A stretch of 64,000 nucleotides of DNA from Idiomarina seosinensis. GTDB lineage: Bacteria; Pseudomonadota; Gammaproteobacteria; Enterobacterales; Alteromonadaceae. The stretch covers positions 558,001 to 622,000 of the forward strand of contig NZ_PIQF01000001.1 of assembly GCF_003987275.1 (NCBI RefSeq). The letters run 5' to 3'. Below are positions 28,823-39,175 of this stretch, in pieces. Position 1 is the stretch's first letter; every line of letters begins with the position of its first letter. Under the pieces are notes generated by a model, which worked only from the letters and a program-made list of their open reading frames with translations, did not search any database and was not told the origin of the DNA. Position numbers and translations under genes: made by a program.

Positions 28823-31453
28823 TTAGTGAGCAGCTTCTGCTGCTGCCGCATCGGCGGCTTTCTTGTCTTCAATCGGTTTAGCGTAAGCTTCGATAGCAGG
28901 CGCTAAGTAAACAGCGTTACTCAGTAGCTTAGCAGTACCCCAGAAAAACGCGCGGAAGTTAACATTATCAGCAAAGCCAATAACGCGGCCTGAGCCGTAG
29001 CGATGCGCAACAATGTTTGCTTTACCTTTCAGTACGTCCTGATTGCGCTGATCAGCGTAACCGCTCAGCAGTGGCTGCTGCTGATTATAGTGAGCGACGC
29101 TAATAAATGGACTCTCCGGCACTTGCATGGCATTAAGCTCGTCCTTAAATACCGGCATCTGCTCACGTGGAAATCCAAACATCAGTGGATGAGATTTATC
29201 AACATCCATATTGAAAATCGCGCCTGCGACCCGACGTTGTGCGTAAAAATCGTCGCGTTCAGCGTAGCTTAAACCTTCGCTATCAAAGGCGCTTTCATAG
29301 GCATCGTCGGCAACCCACTCGGCGCGTAACAAGCCACTTTCTGTTAACCACTCGGCGCCGCCTTGCTGGCCGATAATAACACCACCTTTGTTGACCCAGT
29401 CGGTAAGCTGCTTACGCTCTCGCTTGCCCAGCGTATAGTAGCTACCGTCGACCAACACAATGTGGCTGTATTTACTGATATTAACTCGTGACAGACGATC
29501 GGTATCGACCATTGATAAGGGGATACCAACGTGGCGGTCAAAGTAATACCATGCTTCACCCGCTTCGTAGAGGTTTACACCGTCACCGGTTAGCATCATG
29601 ACACTAGGCTCGGCTACTGGTTGAATGTTGCGACTACCCAGATCAATACCTTCAGGTGTTAATCCAGACTCTATTGAAACAACCGGAATATCACGTTCCG
29701 AGGCAGCACTCGCTAGCGTTTTTTGCACCTGTGCCCAATCATGTTGTTGATAAGCGCGGGTGACCACGATTGAGCCTGCACTCAATTCTTTTATGCCGCC
29801 AGGTGTCTCAACAGTTAACGGTTTAAAGCTTTGACGAGCATGAATGTCCTGCTCTAGTAATTCCTGCAGTAGGCCCGGTGCCAGGTAATCATTCCAGTCG
29901 AATGCGTAGGCGTAGGCATCGCCGGCTAAGGTGTAGGAGTCGCGTTGCGGCTCATCCCAGGCCTGGTCAGCCAAGCTGATGCGTCCACGATATTGACTAA
30001 ACTCCAGGTTAAATGCCATTGGTAAGGTCCAGCCAGACACATCGTAGAAGGTGTTGTCCGGAAAGTCCTTACGGGTGCTGAACATTCCCTGAATCAGACC
30101 GAATTGCGGCTGTTCCGCCGGGACAAAATAACTGCGTCCGGCGGCAAAACGTTTACCATCAGTCTCTACCGATTTTTCCACCCGATAGGCTTTAACGTCG
30201 TGTTGCTTCAGGATCTCGATAAGGCCTTGCAAACGGTTCGGATCGCTATTGTCACCAATCAGGTAACCATCGAAGTTTGCGTCGTCGCCCATTTCCATCC
30301 AACGGTTATAAGTATCCTGCTGGAATTTTATAAAGCGGGCTTTGTTTTTATGTGCTCCATAAATGGTGCTTAGCGACGTAATAAACTGGTTGCGAATCGT
30401 AAACGGAAATTCGACTTCGCCATTCACGGAGTCCTGCAAGTGACCGCGGCTCGATGCTTGCTCGAACAAAATACCAACAGCGCCTTGTACGTCAGGGTAG
30501 GTCGAACCTTTCCCATAGTAGAAGTCATCGAATGATTCTTCGGTGTAGTACAAATTGCCAAACTCATCGAGAGAGTCGGCGTGCTCAGCAGCCAATATTT
30601 CGGTCAGACGAACGTTTTCATCCGGGGTAATTGGGTTTTTCCGCGATGGAATACCGGGTTGGAAGAAAAAGGTGCTGTCGGTTCCCATTTCGTGAAAATC
30701 GGTCAGTACGTTAGGCTTCCATTTTTGGAAGTTTGCAATTCTGGCCCGTGATTCCGGGTGTTGCAGCAACAACCAGTCACGATTCATATCAAACCAGTAG
30801 TGGTTGACACGACCGCGGACAAACGGCTGCACATGTTCACGATGATCAGGATCAGCCACCAAGTTCTCGCTGCGGTGCTGGTTTGCCCATTGTGCAAACC
30901 GGGCTAGACCGTCCGGATTCAGTGAAGGGTCCAGTAAAATGACCGAGTCCTGCAACACTTGCTCAATGGCTTCACCCTGAGCTGCTGCCAGGTAGTATGC
31001 AAATACTAAAGCAGCGTTACTGCCACTGGATTCGTCACCATGGATGCTGTAGCCCATATACATGACTAGTGGTGTATTTTCAGGATCGGCATCGCGGTTA
31101 GGATCGGCTGCTGCCAGATGGCGTTCGCGAACCTGATCGATATTGCTGTGGTTATCTGGATTGGTTACAGTCAGCAGCACTAAAGGGCGCTGTTCGTGCG
31201 TGCGGCCGGTAACTTCAAAAGTAATGCGGTCGGATTCTTCAGCCAAAACCTCCATATACCGAACAATCAAATCATGACGGGCATGCCATTCGCCAACTTC
31301 GTGGCCAAGAATTTCTGACGGTTTGGTAATTGAAGGATCGTAGTCAACATCAGTCGGCAGGTAGTACGACAGGTCTTTGTCGGCCGCCAGCGAGGGCAGG
31401 GCGACGCTGACCAACGCCACTGCGCTGATACCACGAATGAGTTTTCTTAGCAT
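28823..31453 (-). CDS. Secreted M14 family zinc carboxypeptidase
   Basis: 876 residues with a Sec signal peptide (cleavage near ALPSLAA, residue ~23). Catalytic zinc-site residues are HxxE in SIHGDESSG (about residue 155) and, further on, His in DFHEMG. LDPSLNPDGLARF and FDMNRDW are further M14 landmarks. A long C-terminal region (~residues 600-876) has a glutamine-amidotransferase-like look. It fits the group of large exported peptidases in protein-feeding Alteromonadales. An AAGAGG site precedes the start. Confidence 0.9.
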   Translation of the reverse strand: MLRKLIRGISAVALVSVALPSLAADKDLSYYLPTDVDYDPSITKPSEILGHEVGEWHARHDLIVRYMEVLAEESDRITFEVTGRTHEQRPLVLLTVTNPDNHSNIDQVRERHLAAADPNRDADPENTPLVMYMGYSIHGDESSGSNAALVFAYYLAAAQGEAIEQVLQDSVILLDPSLNPDGLARFAQWANQHRSENLVADPDHREHVQPFVRGRVNHYWFDMNRDWLLLQHPESRARIANFQKWKPNVLTDFHEMGTDSTFFFQPGIPSRKNPITPDENVRLTEILAAEHADSLDEFGNLYYTEESFDDFYYGKGSTYPDVQGAVGILFEQASSRGHLQDSVNGEVEFPFTIRNQFITSLSTIYGAHKNKARFIKFQQDTYNRWMEMGDDANFDGYLIGDNSDPNRLQGLIEILKQHDVKAYRVEKSVETDGKRFAAGRSYFVPAEQPQFGLIQGMFSTRKDFPDNTFYDVSGWTLPMAFNLEFSQYRGRISLADQAWDEPQRDSYTLAGDAYAYAFDWNDYLAPGLLQELLEQDIHARQSFKPLTVETPGGIKELSAGSIVVTRAYQQHDWAQVQKTLASAASERDIPVVSIESGLTPEGIDLGSRNIQPVAEPSVMMLTGDGVNLYEAGEAWYYFDRHVGIPLSMVDTDRLSRVNISKYSHIVLVDGSYYTLGKRERKQLTDWVNKGGVIIGQQGGAEWLTESGLLRAEWVADDAYESAFDSEGLSYAERDDFYAQRRVAGAIFNMDVDKSHPLMFGFPREQMPVFKDELNAMQVPESPFISVAHYNQQQPLLSGYADQRNQDVLKGKANIVAHRYGSGRVIGFADNVNFRAFFWGTAKLLSNAVYLAPAIEAYAKPIEDKKAADAAAAEAAH

Positions 31454-31495
31454 AGTAAGTTCCTCTTGGTTTTAATTACGCATTACTCTAACAAA

Positions 31496-32548
31496 TCAAC
31501 TGCTGCTAGTGACATCTTTTCGGTGTCTGGTCGCATTCTTGCGATGGAGCTGATAATCGTACATTGGGTCGTAGTAGTGAGTTAACAGTTGCTCAATCCA
31601 TAGCTTATGTAGCTTTTCTGAATTCGTATCCAGCGCTGTCCGCATCACCTCATGTAGCTGTTGATAGCGTTTATCCCCCAGCCGTTTGCGGGTTTTCGCC
31701 AAACTCTTCAGCAATGCGTCACTGAATTGTTGATAACTGGGATAAGCTTGCGACGCCCGATGCACATAATCGCGGTAGATAGCGTCAATACGCTGCTCCA
31801 GCGGCTTCTCGATAACTTCAACGTCGGCGTCTCGCAAACTCTCACGTAATATCTCGGGAATTGAGATGCTACCGATGTGACTGCCTTCGTCTTCGATAAA
31901 TAACGTTTGATGACCTGCATCAGCGCGTTTAAGCAATTCTATTGACAGTTGATTTTCAAAATCTATTTGTGTGGGTTGTGGCTCTGGGAAATGACCAAAA
32001 GCGGAACCGCGGTGGTGAGCTAAATGCTCTAGATCAATGCTATTGGCTCGCTGTTGGATCAGTTGTGTCTTATCACAGCCAGTTCGGCCTGCAAGTACCA
32101 CCCAGTCAAATTGTGGTGCCAGCTGTTCTAAACTGTCAATAAGGTAGCGCCGCAGGGCCTTATAGCCGCCTCTCACTCTACGTATCCGACAGTTGTTATC
32201 CGCCAGCCACTGCTGCACTATTTGTGAGCGGAGGCCACCGCGAAAGCAATATAAAACGCCGTCAGGGTATTGCTGAAAAAACGCCAGCCACTGGTCAATG
32301 CGGCGCTGCTTAGTGTCGCCACTAACGAGTCGGTGGCCGAGATTGATAGCCGCTTGTTGGCCGTGTTGTTTGTAGCAGCGTCCAACCTGAGCACGTTCGT
32401 CGTCGTCCATTAACGGGATATTGATGGCGCCGGGAAAGGCGCCCTTGGCAAATTCAGCGGGGGCACGCAGATCAAGTATTGGTCGTTGCCGGGTAAATAA
32501 CTGACGAAAAGACTCAGGTTCAAGCCACAAGAAATCTAATGTGGTCAT
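31496..32548 (-). CDS. mnmH: tRNA 2-selenouridine synthase
   Basis: Replaces sulfur by selenium at the wobble 2-thiouridine of tRNAs for Lys, Glu and Gln, using selenophosphate from SelD. The 350 residues comprise an N-terminal rhodanese domain with the catalytic Cys in YCFRGGLRSQ (about residue 97) and a C-terminal P-loop domain. The Walker A reads GRTGCDKT: the Gly normally directly before Lys is Asp (GAT codon), an unusual change. The ATG overlaps the selD stop by one base (TAATG), so translation is coupled. Confidence 0.92.
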   Translation of the reverse strand: MTTLDFLWLEPESFRQLFTRQRPILDLRAPAEFAKGAFPGAINIPLMDDDERAQVGRCYKQHGQQAAINLGHRLVSGDTKQRRIDQWLAFFQQYPDGVLYCFRGGLRSQIVQQWLADNNCRIRRVRGGYKALRRYLIDSLEQLAPQFDWVVLAGRTGCDKTQLIQQRANSIDLEHLAHHRGSAFGHFPEPQPTQIDFENQLSIELLKRADAGHQTLFIEDEGSHIGSISIPEILRESLRDADVEVIEKPLEQRIDAIYRDYVHRASQAYPSYQQFSDALLKSLAKTRKRLGDKRYQQLHEVMRTALDTNSEKLHKLWIEQLLTHYYDPMYDYQLHRKNATRHRKDVTSSS

Positions 32549-33585
32549 TATTCAAACACGACGCGTGGTGACTGTAACGGATTAGTATGTAATTCGCCGA
32601 TAAGTGTTACCGATTGTTGATGTTGCTTACAAACCCGGTAAACCGAGTCAATATCGGCTTTACGGACACTTAGCAGCAGACCGCCGGAGGTTTGGGGATC
32701 GCAGACCAGATGACGGTTTAGCACATCCATTGGGCTAAGTTCTGAACCATAACTTTCATAGTTACGGCGGCTGCCGCCGGGAATACAGTCTAACTTAAGA
32801 TAGTCCATGACTTGAGGTAATAGCGGCACCTGGTCGAGCTGCACGCGGGCTTTTAAATTTGCTCCTTCGGTCATTTCCACTAAGTGTCCGGCTAAGCCAA
32901 AGCCGGTAACATCGGTCATTGCAGTAACACAGTCGAGTGCTGCGAGGTGATAACCGATGCTATTCATTTGACACATGGTCTCGATAGCGATGCGATCGTG
33001 CTCTGGCTTCAATTTCTTTTGTTTCTGGGCGGTGGTTAATATACCGATGCCCAATGGTTTGGTTAACATCAGCACGTCGCCGTCACCGGCCGTATGATTT
33101 TGCTTAAGTTTGTCTTTGGCGACCTGGCCGGTAACTGCCAGCCCGAAAATAGGTTCCGGCGCATCAATGCTGTGACCACCGGCCACGGTAATGCCGGCAT
33201 TGGCACAGGCTTCTCGGCCGCCCTCTAGCACCTGTTGGGCAACTTCAGCCGGCAGCTTATCGAGTGGCCAGCCCAAAATAGCAATCGCCATCAGTGGCTG
33301 TCCGCCCATGGCATAAATGTCACTAATCGCATTGGTTGCCGCAATTCGGCCAAAGTCTCTGGGGTCGTCACAAATCGGCATAAAAAAGTCGGTGGTGCTG
33401 AGAATAACCTGACCATTGCCGAGGTCGTAAGCTGCCGCATCATCACGATTACTATTGCCGACCAGCAATTTAGGGTCGGGAGTTAACGACAGTTTGGAGT
33501 CTAATATAGTCGACAATACGCTGGGCGAAATTTTACAACCGCAACCGGCGCCGTGGCTGAATTCTGTCAGTCGAATGTTGTTCAT
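32548..33585 (-). CDS. selD: Selenophosphate synthetase
   Basis: Makes selenophosphate from selenide and ATP. It has 345 residues. The catalytic loop [10 protein letters not shown] near residue 11 has Cys (not selenocysteine) at the active position and the essential Lys. The Asp-rich ATP/Mg sites follow ([26 protein letters not shown]). It overlaps asnC upstream (ATGA) and mnmH downstream (TAATG). With mnmH next door, the likely use of selenium here is tRNA selenouridine; no selA or selB lies in the window. Confidence 0.95.
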   Translation of the reverse strand: MNNIRLTEFSHGAGCGCKISPSVLSTILDSKLSLTPDPKLLVGNSNRDDAAAYDLGNGQVILSTTDFFMPICDDPRDFGRIAATNAISDIYAMGGQPLMAIAILGWPLDKLPAEVAQQVLEGGREACANAGITVAGGHSIDAPEPIFGLAVTGQVAKDKLKQNHTAGDGDVLMLTKPLGIGILTTAQKQKKLKPEHDRIAIETMCQMNSIGYHLAALDCVTAMTDVTGFGLAGHLVEMTEGANLKARVQLDQVPLLPQVMDYLKLDCIPGGSRRNYESYGSELSPMDVLNRHLVCDPQTSGGLLLSVRKADIDSVYRVCKQHQQSVTLIGELHTNPLQSPRVVFE

Positions 33586-34052
33586 GGCTGGATATCCCTG
33601 TTAATTGGCTGCTGCAACGAAATCAGTGTTTCGGTCGACTGAATTTCCTCAATGGATTGTATACGGTTGATTAAAACATGCTGCAGATCGTTAATCGAGG
33701 GGGTCATTATTTTAATAAAAACGTTGTATTGACCCGTGGTGTAATAGGCTTCAATCACTTCTTCCAGCTTTTCTAACTTTTCTATCGCTGTTGGATAATC
33801 GCCGGCGTGGCGCAATGTAATACCGATAAAGCAGCACACATCATAACCCAATTGTTTGGCATTAATCTGTAAACGGGTACCGGCAATAATTCCGGCGCTA
33901 CGCATTTTTTCGACTCGAACGTGGATGGTTGCCGGACTGACCCGATTTCTCTTAGCAATTTCGCTATAGGGTATGCGGGCATCATTGATGAGCTCGGTAA
34001 GAATGGCCTGGTCTAAATTATCGATTTGATAGTTTTTGATAAAATTCGCCAT
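33582..34052 (-). CDS. asnC: Lrp/AsnC family regulator (AsnC)
   Basis: 156 residues: an N-terminal helix-turn-helix ([26 protein letters not shown]) and a C-terminal RAM ligand-binding domain (residues ~70-145). Its divergent neighbour is asnA, the classical AsnC target, which supports control of asparagine synthesis with asparagine as effector. It forms an operon with selD and mnmH through a 4-base overlap. Confidence 0.92.
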   Translation of the reverse strand: MANFIKNYQIDNLDQAILTELINDARIPYSEIAKRNRVSPATIHVRVEKMRSAGIIAGTRLQINAKQLGYDVCCFIGITLRHAGDYPTAIEKLEKLEEVIEAYYTTGQYNVFIKIMTPSINDLQHVLINRIQSIEEIQSTETLISLQQPINRDIQP

Positions 34053-34056
34053 CTAA

Positions 34057-34095
34057 TTTTAACTAATTATTGGTTTTAATCCATTAAAGTTAAAA
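34057..34095. promoter_or_regulatory. Candidate AsnC operator in the asnC-asnA intergenic region
   Basis: An AT-rich inverted repeat, TTTTAACT ... AGTTAAAA (8-base arms, 39 bases in all), starting 5 bases upstream of the asnC ATG and within the divergent control region of asnA. The position suits autoregulation by AsnC; this is inference from symmetry only. Confidence 0.4.
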
Positions 34096-34195
34096 ATAAT
34101 CACCCTGTAAAGCTGTTTTATTTAAATGGTATTGAATATATGTCGCTGAACGTTGTTAATGGTTTAACAAATAACGCAGCTAAAAGGTCAATCAC

Positions 34196-35176
34196 ATGAA
34201 ACATCAGTTTATTCGACAGCAACAACTAATCCAGCGTGCCAAAAGACAGTTTAGCACGGAGCTGACTCACCGACTCGGACTGGTCGAGGTGCAGGCGCCG
34301 TTATTAAGTGAGACAGGGACTGGTGTACAGGACGACTTGTCTGGTTGGGAACAGCCGGTTGCGGTTAGTGTTAAGGCGATCCCGGACAAGCAATTTGAAG
34401 TGGTTCATTCGCTGGCTAAATGGAAGCGACAAACGCTAGCGCGCTATCAATTTGGGGTTGGCGAAGGAATAGTGACCGAAATGAAGGCGCTGCGGCCTGA
34501 CGAAACGACGCTGGGAGCAAAGCACTCGGTGTATATTGATCAATGGGACTGGGAACTGGTGATTGACGCGCAGCAGCGCAGTGAGAACTTTTTACGAACC
34601 ACTGTCGAAAAAGTTTATCAGGCTCTGCAGGCCACCGAGCAAGCGCTTTGTAAAGAGTATCAGCAGTCGCCTTTGTTGCCGCAGAGCCTCCAATTTATTC
34701 ATAGTGAGGATCTACTGCAACAGTATCCGGGGCTAACGCCAAAACAGCGAGAGCGACAAATTACCAAACAATACGGGGCGGTATTTATTCTGGGCATCGG
34801 CGGGGTGCTATCGGATGGCGCAGCGCACGACGTTAGGGCGCCGGATTATGACGACTGGTCAACGCCGATAGACGGCGGACGAACCGGTTTAAATGGTGAT
34901 TTATTAGTATGGCATCCGGGGCTGGACGATGCTTTGGAATTGTCGTCCATGGGGATTCGTGTGGATCAAACAGCGTTAGCGCGGCAATTAGCAATTAGCC
35001 GGCAGCAGCACCGTGCAGAGTTACCCTGGCACCAACAGTTAATTGCAGGCCAGTTGCCACTAACCATAGGCGGCGGTATCGGACAGTCACGAGTTGCCAT
35101 GCAGCTATTGCAGCTGGACCATATTGCTAAGGTACAGTGCGGTGTGTGGCCGATGGCAATTGAGGGAGCGTTATAA
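34196..35176 (+). CDS. asnA: Aspartate-ammonia ligase
   Basis: Makes asparagine from aspartate, ammonia and ATP; the 326-residue length is that of E. coli AsnA (330). Landmarks: LVEVQAPLLSETGTGVQDDLSG, VHSLAKWKRQTLARY, EMKALRPDE, and GGGIGQSRVAM near the C-terminus. It is a class II aminoacyl-tRNA-synthetase-like enzyme. Divergent from asnC across a 143-base AT-rich control region. Confidence 0.96.
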   Translation: MKHQFIRQQQLIQRAKRQFSTELTHRLGLVEVQAPLLSETGTGVQDDLSGWEQPVAVSVKAIPDKQFEVVHSLAKWKRQTLARYQFGVGEGIVTEMKALRPDETTLGAKHSVYIDQWDWELVIDAQQRSENFLRTTVEKVYQALQATEQALCKEYQQSPLLPQSLQFIHSEDLLQQYPGLTPKQRERQITKQYGAVFILGIGGVLSDGAAHDVRAPDYDDWSTPIDGGRTGLNGDLLVWHPGLDDALELSSMGIRVDQTALARQLAISRQQHRAELPWHQQLIAGQLPLTIGGGIGQSRVAMQLLQLDHIAKVQCGVWPMAIEGAL

Positions 35177-35201
35177 AGCCGGTTTGTGGTAATCTTTGCG
35201 C

Positions 35202-35975
35202 ATGCGAGAATACTTTAGAAATGGGCCTGAACACAGAGCGGGCGCTGATGTCTCTTTTGCCGATATTGTGCGGTTATTTGGTTTTTATTCGGTGCGAGTC
35301 GGTCGTTGGGTAACTGCTGCTGAACAGCAGCGGGCAGCGAATTTGTTTTTTGATGCGCTATGCGATTTACAACAGATCCTGCACGTACCTAACCATGTGC
35401 TGTCGTTGCGGGGCACATTGGCATTACATTATGGCATTGGCGGCAGACCCGGTGCGGCGGCTCACTATATGCCGAGTGGCCGGGTGCTGGCGTTAGCTAA
35501 AAATGCAGGAGGCGGAAGCCTGGCGCATGAATGGTTTCACGCGTTCGATCACTATATCTGTGACAAAATGTTCACTGATGCTCCCCCGGCATTGCGCTTT
35601 GCAAGCCATCACTGGCTGTTATCCAGACAGCTTGTTGCCCATCCCTTAAATGACTGTTTAAACCTGGCGTTTAAGCGTTTGTATTTAAATGCTGACGGCA
35701 AGCAGACAGGGGACTTTATGCGCCACTGCATTGCTTACGATAAACGTTTAAACAGCCGTTACTTTGCAATGCCGGAAGAAATAGCAGCTCGCTGTTTTGA
35801 GGCCATCATCCAGCGTCAATCATTAAAAAATCATTTTCTAGTGGCTGGTACCCAACAAACGGCTACAGCCCGGGCCGGTTTATATCCGCCGGTCGAGCTG
35901 CAAAATCAGGTGGCCGAATGTTGGTTCGATTACTTTCATCAACTGGGCCGTGCGCTTAACCCAACCAATAAATGA
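35202..35975 (+). CDS. CLCA_X-like protein with an HExxH motif
   Basis: About 257 residues. Near residue 108 is HEWFHAFDHY, an HExxH zinc-peptidase motif preceded by GGGSLAH, and YFAMPEEIAARCFEA further on offers acidic residues as possible third ligands. The family (annotated as CLCA_X in gammaproteobacteria) has no known role. The ATG at 35202 is preferred to a TTG two codons before. It follows asnA by 25 bases, and its end overlaps the convergent permease by 20 bases. Confidence 0.72.
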   Translation: MREYFRNGPEHRAGADVSFADIVRLFGFYSVRVGRWVTAAEQQRAANLFFDALCDLQQILHVPNHVLSLRGTLALHYGIGGRPGAAAHYMPSGRVLALAKNAGGGSLAHEWFHAFDHYICDKMFTDAPPALRFASHHWLLSRQLVAHPLNDCLNLAFKRLYLNADGKQTGDFMRHCIAYDKRLNSRYFAMPEEIAARCFEAIIQRQSLKNHFLVAGTQQTATARAGLYPPVELQNQVAECWFDYFHQLGRALNPTNK

Positions 35976-37179
35976 GCAGCCCGCCAATTAGCCAGATTAC
36001 GCTAACAGCGCTTAACGTTAACATGATGCGGTCACTTAAGCTGCGACCGCCGTGGTCATGGTGATGGTGGCCATGGTCATGCTGATGACTGTTTTTGTGC
36101 GCAATCCACAGCTTGACCAGAACGGCACTTATTAACAAAAAGACGATGTTCAGCACAAACCCATAATTAAAGCTAAAGTGTTGCTGCTCTTTGGGGGAAT
36201 CCCAGTTTTCCAAATTTGGTAATAAATCCAGGCTTAAAAGTCCGTAGTGCATGACCATTGCGCTTGCGACTAAGCAGACAAACAGCATCAGTGCAATGTA
36301 TAAAGACATTTTCCAGCCGTAATAACCGGCATTGATACGCAGTACCGGCAACACCACCAGGTCTGAAAAAATAAATGCCATTACCCCGGCAAAGGCAACG
36401 CCTTCACCAAACAGAACCGCGGCAAGAGGAATATTGCCCATCGAGCCAATGAACGTGAACAAAGCCGCAATGGGGCCCACCACTGCTTGTTGCAGTACTG
36501 CCCAAAAGCTTAATTCAGAACTGCCTCCAACACCTAAAAACAGCCATTCAAAAAAGCTACTTGGCACAAAGGCGGATATAATTCCGGCAACGGTAAAGCC
36601 AATTAAAATATCCTTCCACACCATTTGCCATTCCATCACGAATTTCATCGCGACCTGGTGCCAGGTGTGCAGCTTGAGCAGATCAGCCAGTGAACTATCG
36701 GATGATTGATTATCGTCATCGCTCTCTTCGTTGCGGGCTGACTTAATCAACTTGGCTGGGTTAGTAACAGTGATGAATAGCCAGGCGAATAAGATCAGCA
36801 GGATACCGCCAACGTATTCACCGACGACAAACTGCCAGCCGAGGAATATGGCGATAACGAAACCCAGCTCGATAACTAAGTTGGTGGATGCCAGTAGAAA
36901 AGCCATGGATGCGCTAAAGGCGGCGCCTTTATTAAACAACGCGCGAGTCGTGGCTAACGCGGCAAAGCTACAGGAGCTGGAGATAAAGCCGAAAAAGGAG
37001 CCTAGCGATACCGACTTCAGGTCGTTTGAACCCATAGACTTACGCATTCGCTGTCGGGTGACCAAAACCTGAATTAAACTACTGATTAAGTAGCCAAGCA
37101 CAAACGCCCAAAGTGCCATCCAGAAAAAACCAACACTGGTGTAGGCAGCTTCGGCCCAACGTTCTATAAAGCTTTCCAT
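35956..37179 (-). CDS. ArsP-type predicted permease with a His-rich loop
   Basis: About 407 residues with roughly ten hydrophobic segments, of the DUF318/ArsP_1 permease family. Marks: [18 protein letters not shown] and the [19 protein letters not shown] repeat region. A cytosolic His cluster near the C-terminus ([14 protein letters not shown]) looks like a metal-binding loop. The family includes organoarsenical exporters, but the substrate here is unknown. The ATG at 37179 is chosen because AAGG lies 7 bases before it. Confidence 0.82.
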   Translation of the reverse strand: MESFIERWAEAAYTSVGFFWMALWAFVLGYLISSLIQVLVTRQRMRKSMGSNDLKSVSLGSFFGFISSSCSFAALATTRALFNKGAAFSASMAFLLASTNLVIELGFVIAIFLGWQFVVGEYVGGILLILFAWLFITVTNPAKLIKSARNEESDDDNQSSDSSLADLLKLHTWHQVAMKFVMEWQMVWKDILIGFTVAGIISAFVPSSFFEWLFLGVGGSSELSFWAVLQQAVVGPIAALFTFIGSMGNIPLAAVLFGEGVAFAGVMAFIFSDLVVLPVLRINAGYYGWKMSLYIALMLFVCLVASAMVMHYGLLSLDLLPNLENWDSPKEQQHFSFNYGFVLNIVFLLISAVLVKLWIAHKNSHQHDHGHHHHDHGGRSLSDRIMLTLSAVSVIWLIGGLLIYWLG

Positions 37180-37262
37180 ATCTTTACCTTGAATTAGTTG
37201 GAACATCGATCCATGTCAGTTGCTACGGTACAAGTAAATTTTTAGCTCAGTTAAGGATCGCC

Positions 37263-38243
37263 ATGAAGTGTTCAATTCTGGATTTAGCACCGGTGACCGA
37301 ACAAGGTTCGGTTGCTGAAGCACTGCATCATTCAGCCGATATTGCAAAACATGCCGAGCAGTGGGGCTACCATCGTTTTTGGATGGCGGAACATCATAAT
37401 ATGGCGGGCATTGCTTCGGCTGCTACTGCTGTCGCGCTGGGCTATGTTGCCAGCCAGACCAACTCTATCCGAGTAGGATCGGCAGGCATAATGTTACCAA
37501 ACCATGCTCCTTATGTGGTTGCGGAGCAGTTTGGTACATTAAACGCACTATATCCTGGGCGAGTAGACCTCGGCTTAGGCAGAGCTCCGGGAACAGACGG
37601 TAGAACGCTACGGGCGCTGCGGCGCAAGCCTGATGACGCGGAAAATTTTCCTAACGACGTACAAGAGTTGCTGCATTACTTTGCCGAAACTGATGAATCA
37701 GCGCCGATAAAAGCAATTCCTGGATTCGGTGAGAATATCCCGGTCTGGTTGTTGGGATCGAGTACCTTTGGCGCTCAACTAGCCGCTCACTTAGGGTTGC
37801 CCTATGCTTTTGCTTCGCATTTTGCCCCTGATCAGTTGCACCAGGCGCTGCAAGCCTATCGCGATAATTTTAAGCCATCACGATATTTAGATAAACCGTA
37901 TGCAGCCGCAGCGATGAACGTATTTGCCGCTGATGAAGAGGCACAAGCGCGTTACATGATGAGTTCCATGCAGCAGCAGTTTGTGTCGTTACGACGGGGT
38001 AACCCGGGTCGCTTAAAAGCTCCGGTCGATGATTTGTCTAAGCTTGCTTCGCCGCATGAGCTTGCGGCTGCAAATCATGCACTGAGTTATACGGCGGTCG
38101 GCAATCAGCAACAGGTCCAGCGGAGTATGGAACAATTTGTTGCGGAAACTCAAGTTGATGAGCTTATCTTAACTTGTCATGCCTACGACCACAGCGCAAG
38201 ATTGCGCAGTTTCGAGTTAGCAGCACAAGCGCTCATTAACTAG
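37263..38243 (+). CDS. LLM-class flavin-dependent oxidoreductase
   Basis: A 326-residue luciferase-like TIM-barrel monooxygenase of the MsnO8/YhbW type. Signature segments: [44 protein letters not shown], and [17 protein letters not shown]. It would use FMN with a partner reductase; the substrate is unknown. An AAGGA site lies just before the ATG. Monocistronic. Confidence 0.9.
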   Translation: MKCSILDLAPVTEQGSVAEALHHSADIAKHAEQWGYHRFWMAEHHNMAGIASAATAVALGYVASQTNSIRVGSAGIMLPNHAPYVVAEQFGTLNALYPGRVDLGLGRAPGTDGRTLRALRRKPDDAENFPNDVQELLHYFAETDESAPIKAIPGFGENIPVWLLGSSTFGAQLAAHLGLPYAFASHFAPDQLHQALQAYRDNFKPSRYLDKPYAAAAMNVFAADEEAQARYMMSSMQQQFVSLRRGNPGRLKAPVDDLSKLASPHELAAANHALSYTAVGNQQQVQRSMEQFVAETQVDELILTCHAYDHSARLRSFELAAQALIN

Positions 38244-38307
38244 CTGAGAACAGCACACAATTTATGCTAAACTGAGCGTCGATTTTCTAGTAGCAGTCAG
38301 GGTGATT

Positions 38308-38694
38308 ATGCGTTTTATTATTCGGTATTTCTTTCGTTTCCTTCGTTTGGTGTTAACGCCATTTATGCTGGTTGGAGAAAAACTAAGCACGCCTAAAGGG
38401 ATTGAGCGCACGTCGCAGCAGCAGGAAGAGGTTGATAAGGAGTGCGAGAAATTGGCACTTTATCAATTTAAAACCTGCCCATTTTGCATCAAAGTACGCA
38501 AGCAGATGGCGCGGCTGTCATTGCCGATCGAAGTCAGAGACGCACAAAATAATCAGCAACGCCGAACAGAGCTTGAACAAGGCGGAGGCCGGATCAAAGT
38601 TCCGTGCCTGCGGATTGAAAAAGACGACGGCTCCAGCGAATGGATGTACGAATCCGACGACATTAACCAATATTTACAGCAGCGCTTTGGCTAG
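38308..38694 (+). CDS. Membrane-anchored glutaredoxin-like protein
   Basis: About 128 residues. A hydrophobic N-terminal helix (residues ~1-25) is followed by a thioredoxin fold with the redox motif CPFC at about residue 55, then a cis-Pro region (KVPCLRI) and YESDDINQYL for glutathione-side contacts. Probably a membrane-tethered thiol-disulfide oxidoreductase. The ATG at 38308 is preferred over a GTG two codons earlier. Confidence 0.82.
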   Translation: MRFIIRYFFRFLRLVLTPFMLVGEKLSTPKGIERTSQQQEEVDKECEKLALYQFKTCPFCIKVRKQMARLSLPIEVRDAQNNQQRRTELEQGGGRIKVPCLRIEKDDGSSEWMYESDDINQYLQQRFG

Positions 38695-38699
38695 AACGT

Positions 38700-38987
38700 T
38701 TAAATGTGCTCAAGCTCTCGTTTGCGTCGCGCTTTAATGTGCTGATAAATTTTATCGGCAATGATCGTCAACGTACTGGCGATCGCTACAATGGTTAATA
38801 CGGTATATAAACGCGGTTCACCAGCAAAAAAAGTTGATGACTGTTGAAAAATATCATGCAGCCAGCCCGCTGCGAACCAAATAATCGCAATGGGAGACAA
38901 TGCCAGTAGTCCAAGCGATAAGTAGACTATCGCAGTAGTCACGTAGAACGCCGACGAGTTCGTGGTTTGTTTAACCGACTTATCCAT
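38700..38987 (-). CDS. Small two-helix membrane protein, unknown
   Basis: About 95 residues with two transmembrane segments (FYVTTAIVYLSLGLLALSPI and LYTVLTIVAIASTLTIIAD) and a basic C-terminal tail (KARRKRELEHI). A GGAGGTG site 7-8 bases upstream supports the ATG at 38987 rather than the one at 39008. No family recognised. Confidence 0.62.
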   Translation of the reverse strand: MDKSVKQTTNSSAFYVTTAIVYLSLGLLALSPIAIIWFAAGWLHDIFQQSSTFFAGEPRLYTVLTIVAIASTLTIIADKIYQHIKARRKRELEHI

Positions 38988-39175
38988 GACGGCACCTCCC
39001 TTAAACAAAGTTCAGATAGTAGCCATGTATAAGTGTAGTCGAGGATTTTGGGCTAGTTGTTGATCCAGCGCTAATTGATTAGATCAAATTGGAATATCGT
39101 TGAATTTTATAAAATTTAATTTTCGACCGTGTGGTAAAATTTGTCTCAGAACCATTGCTTTAAACAGGACGTAAA

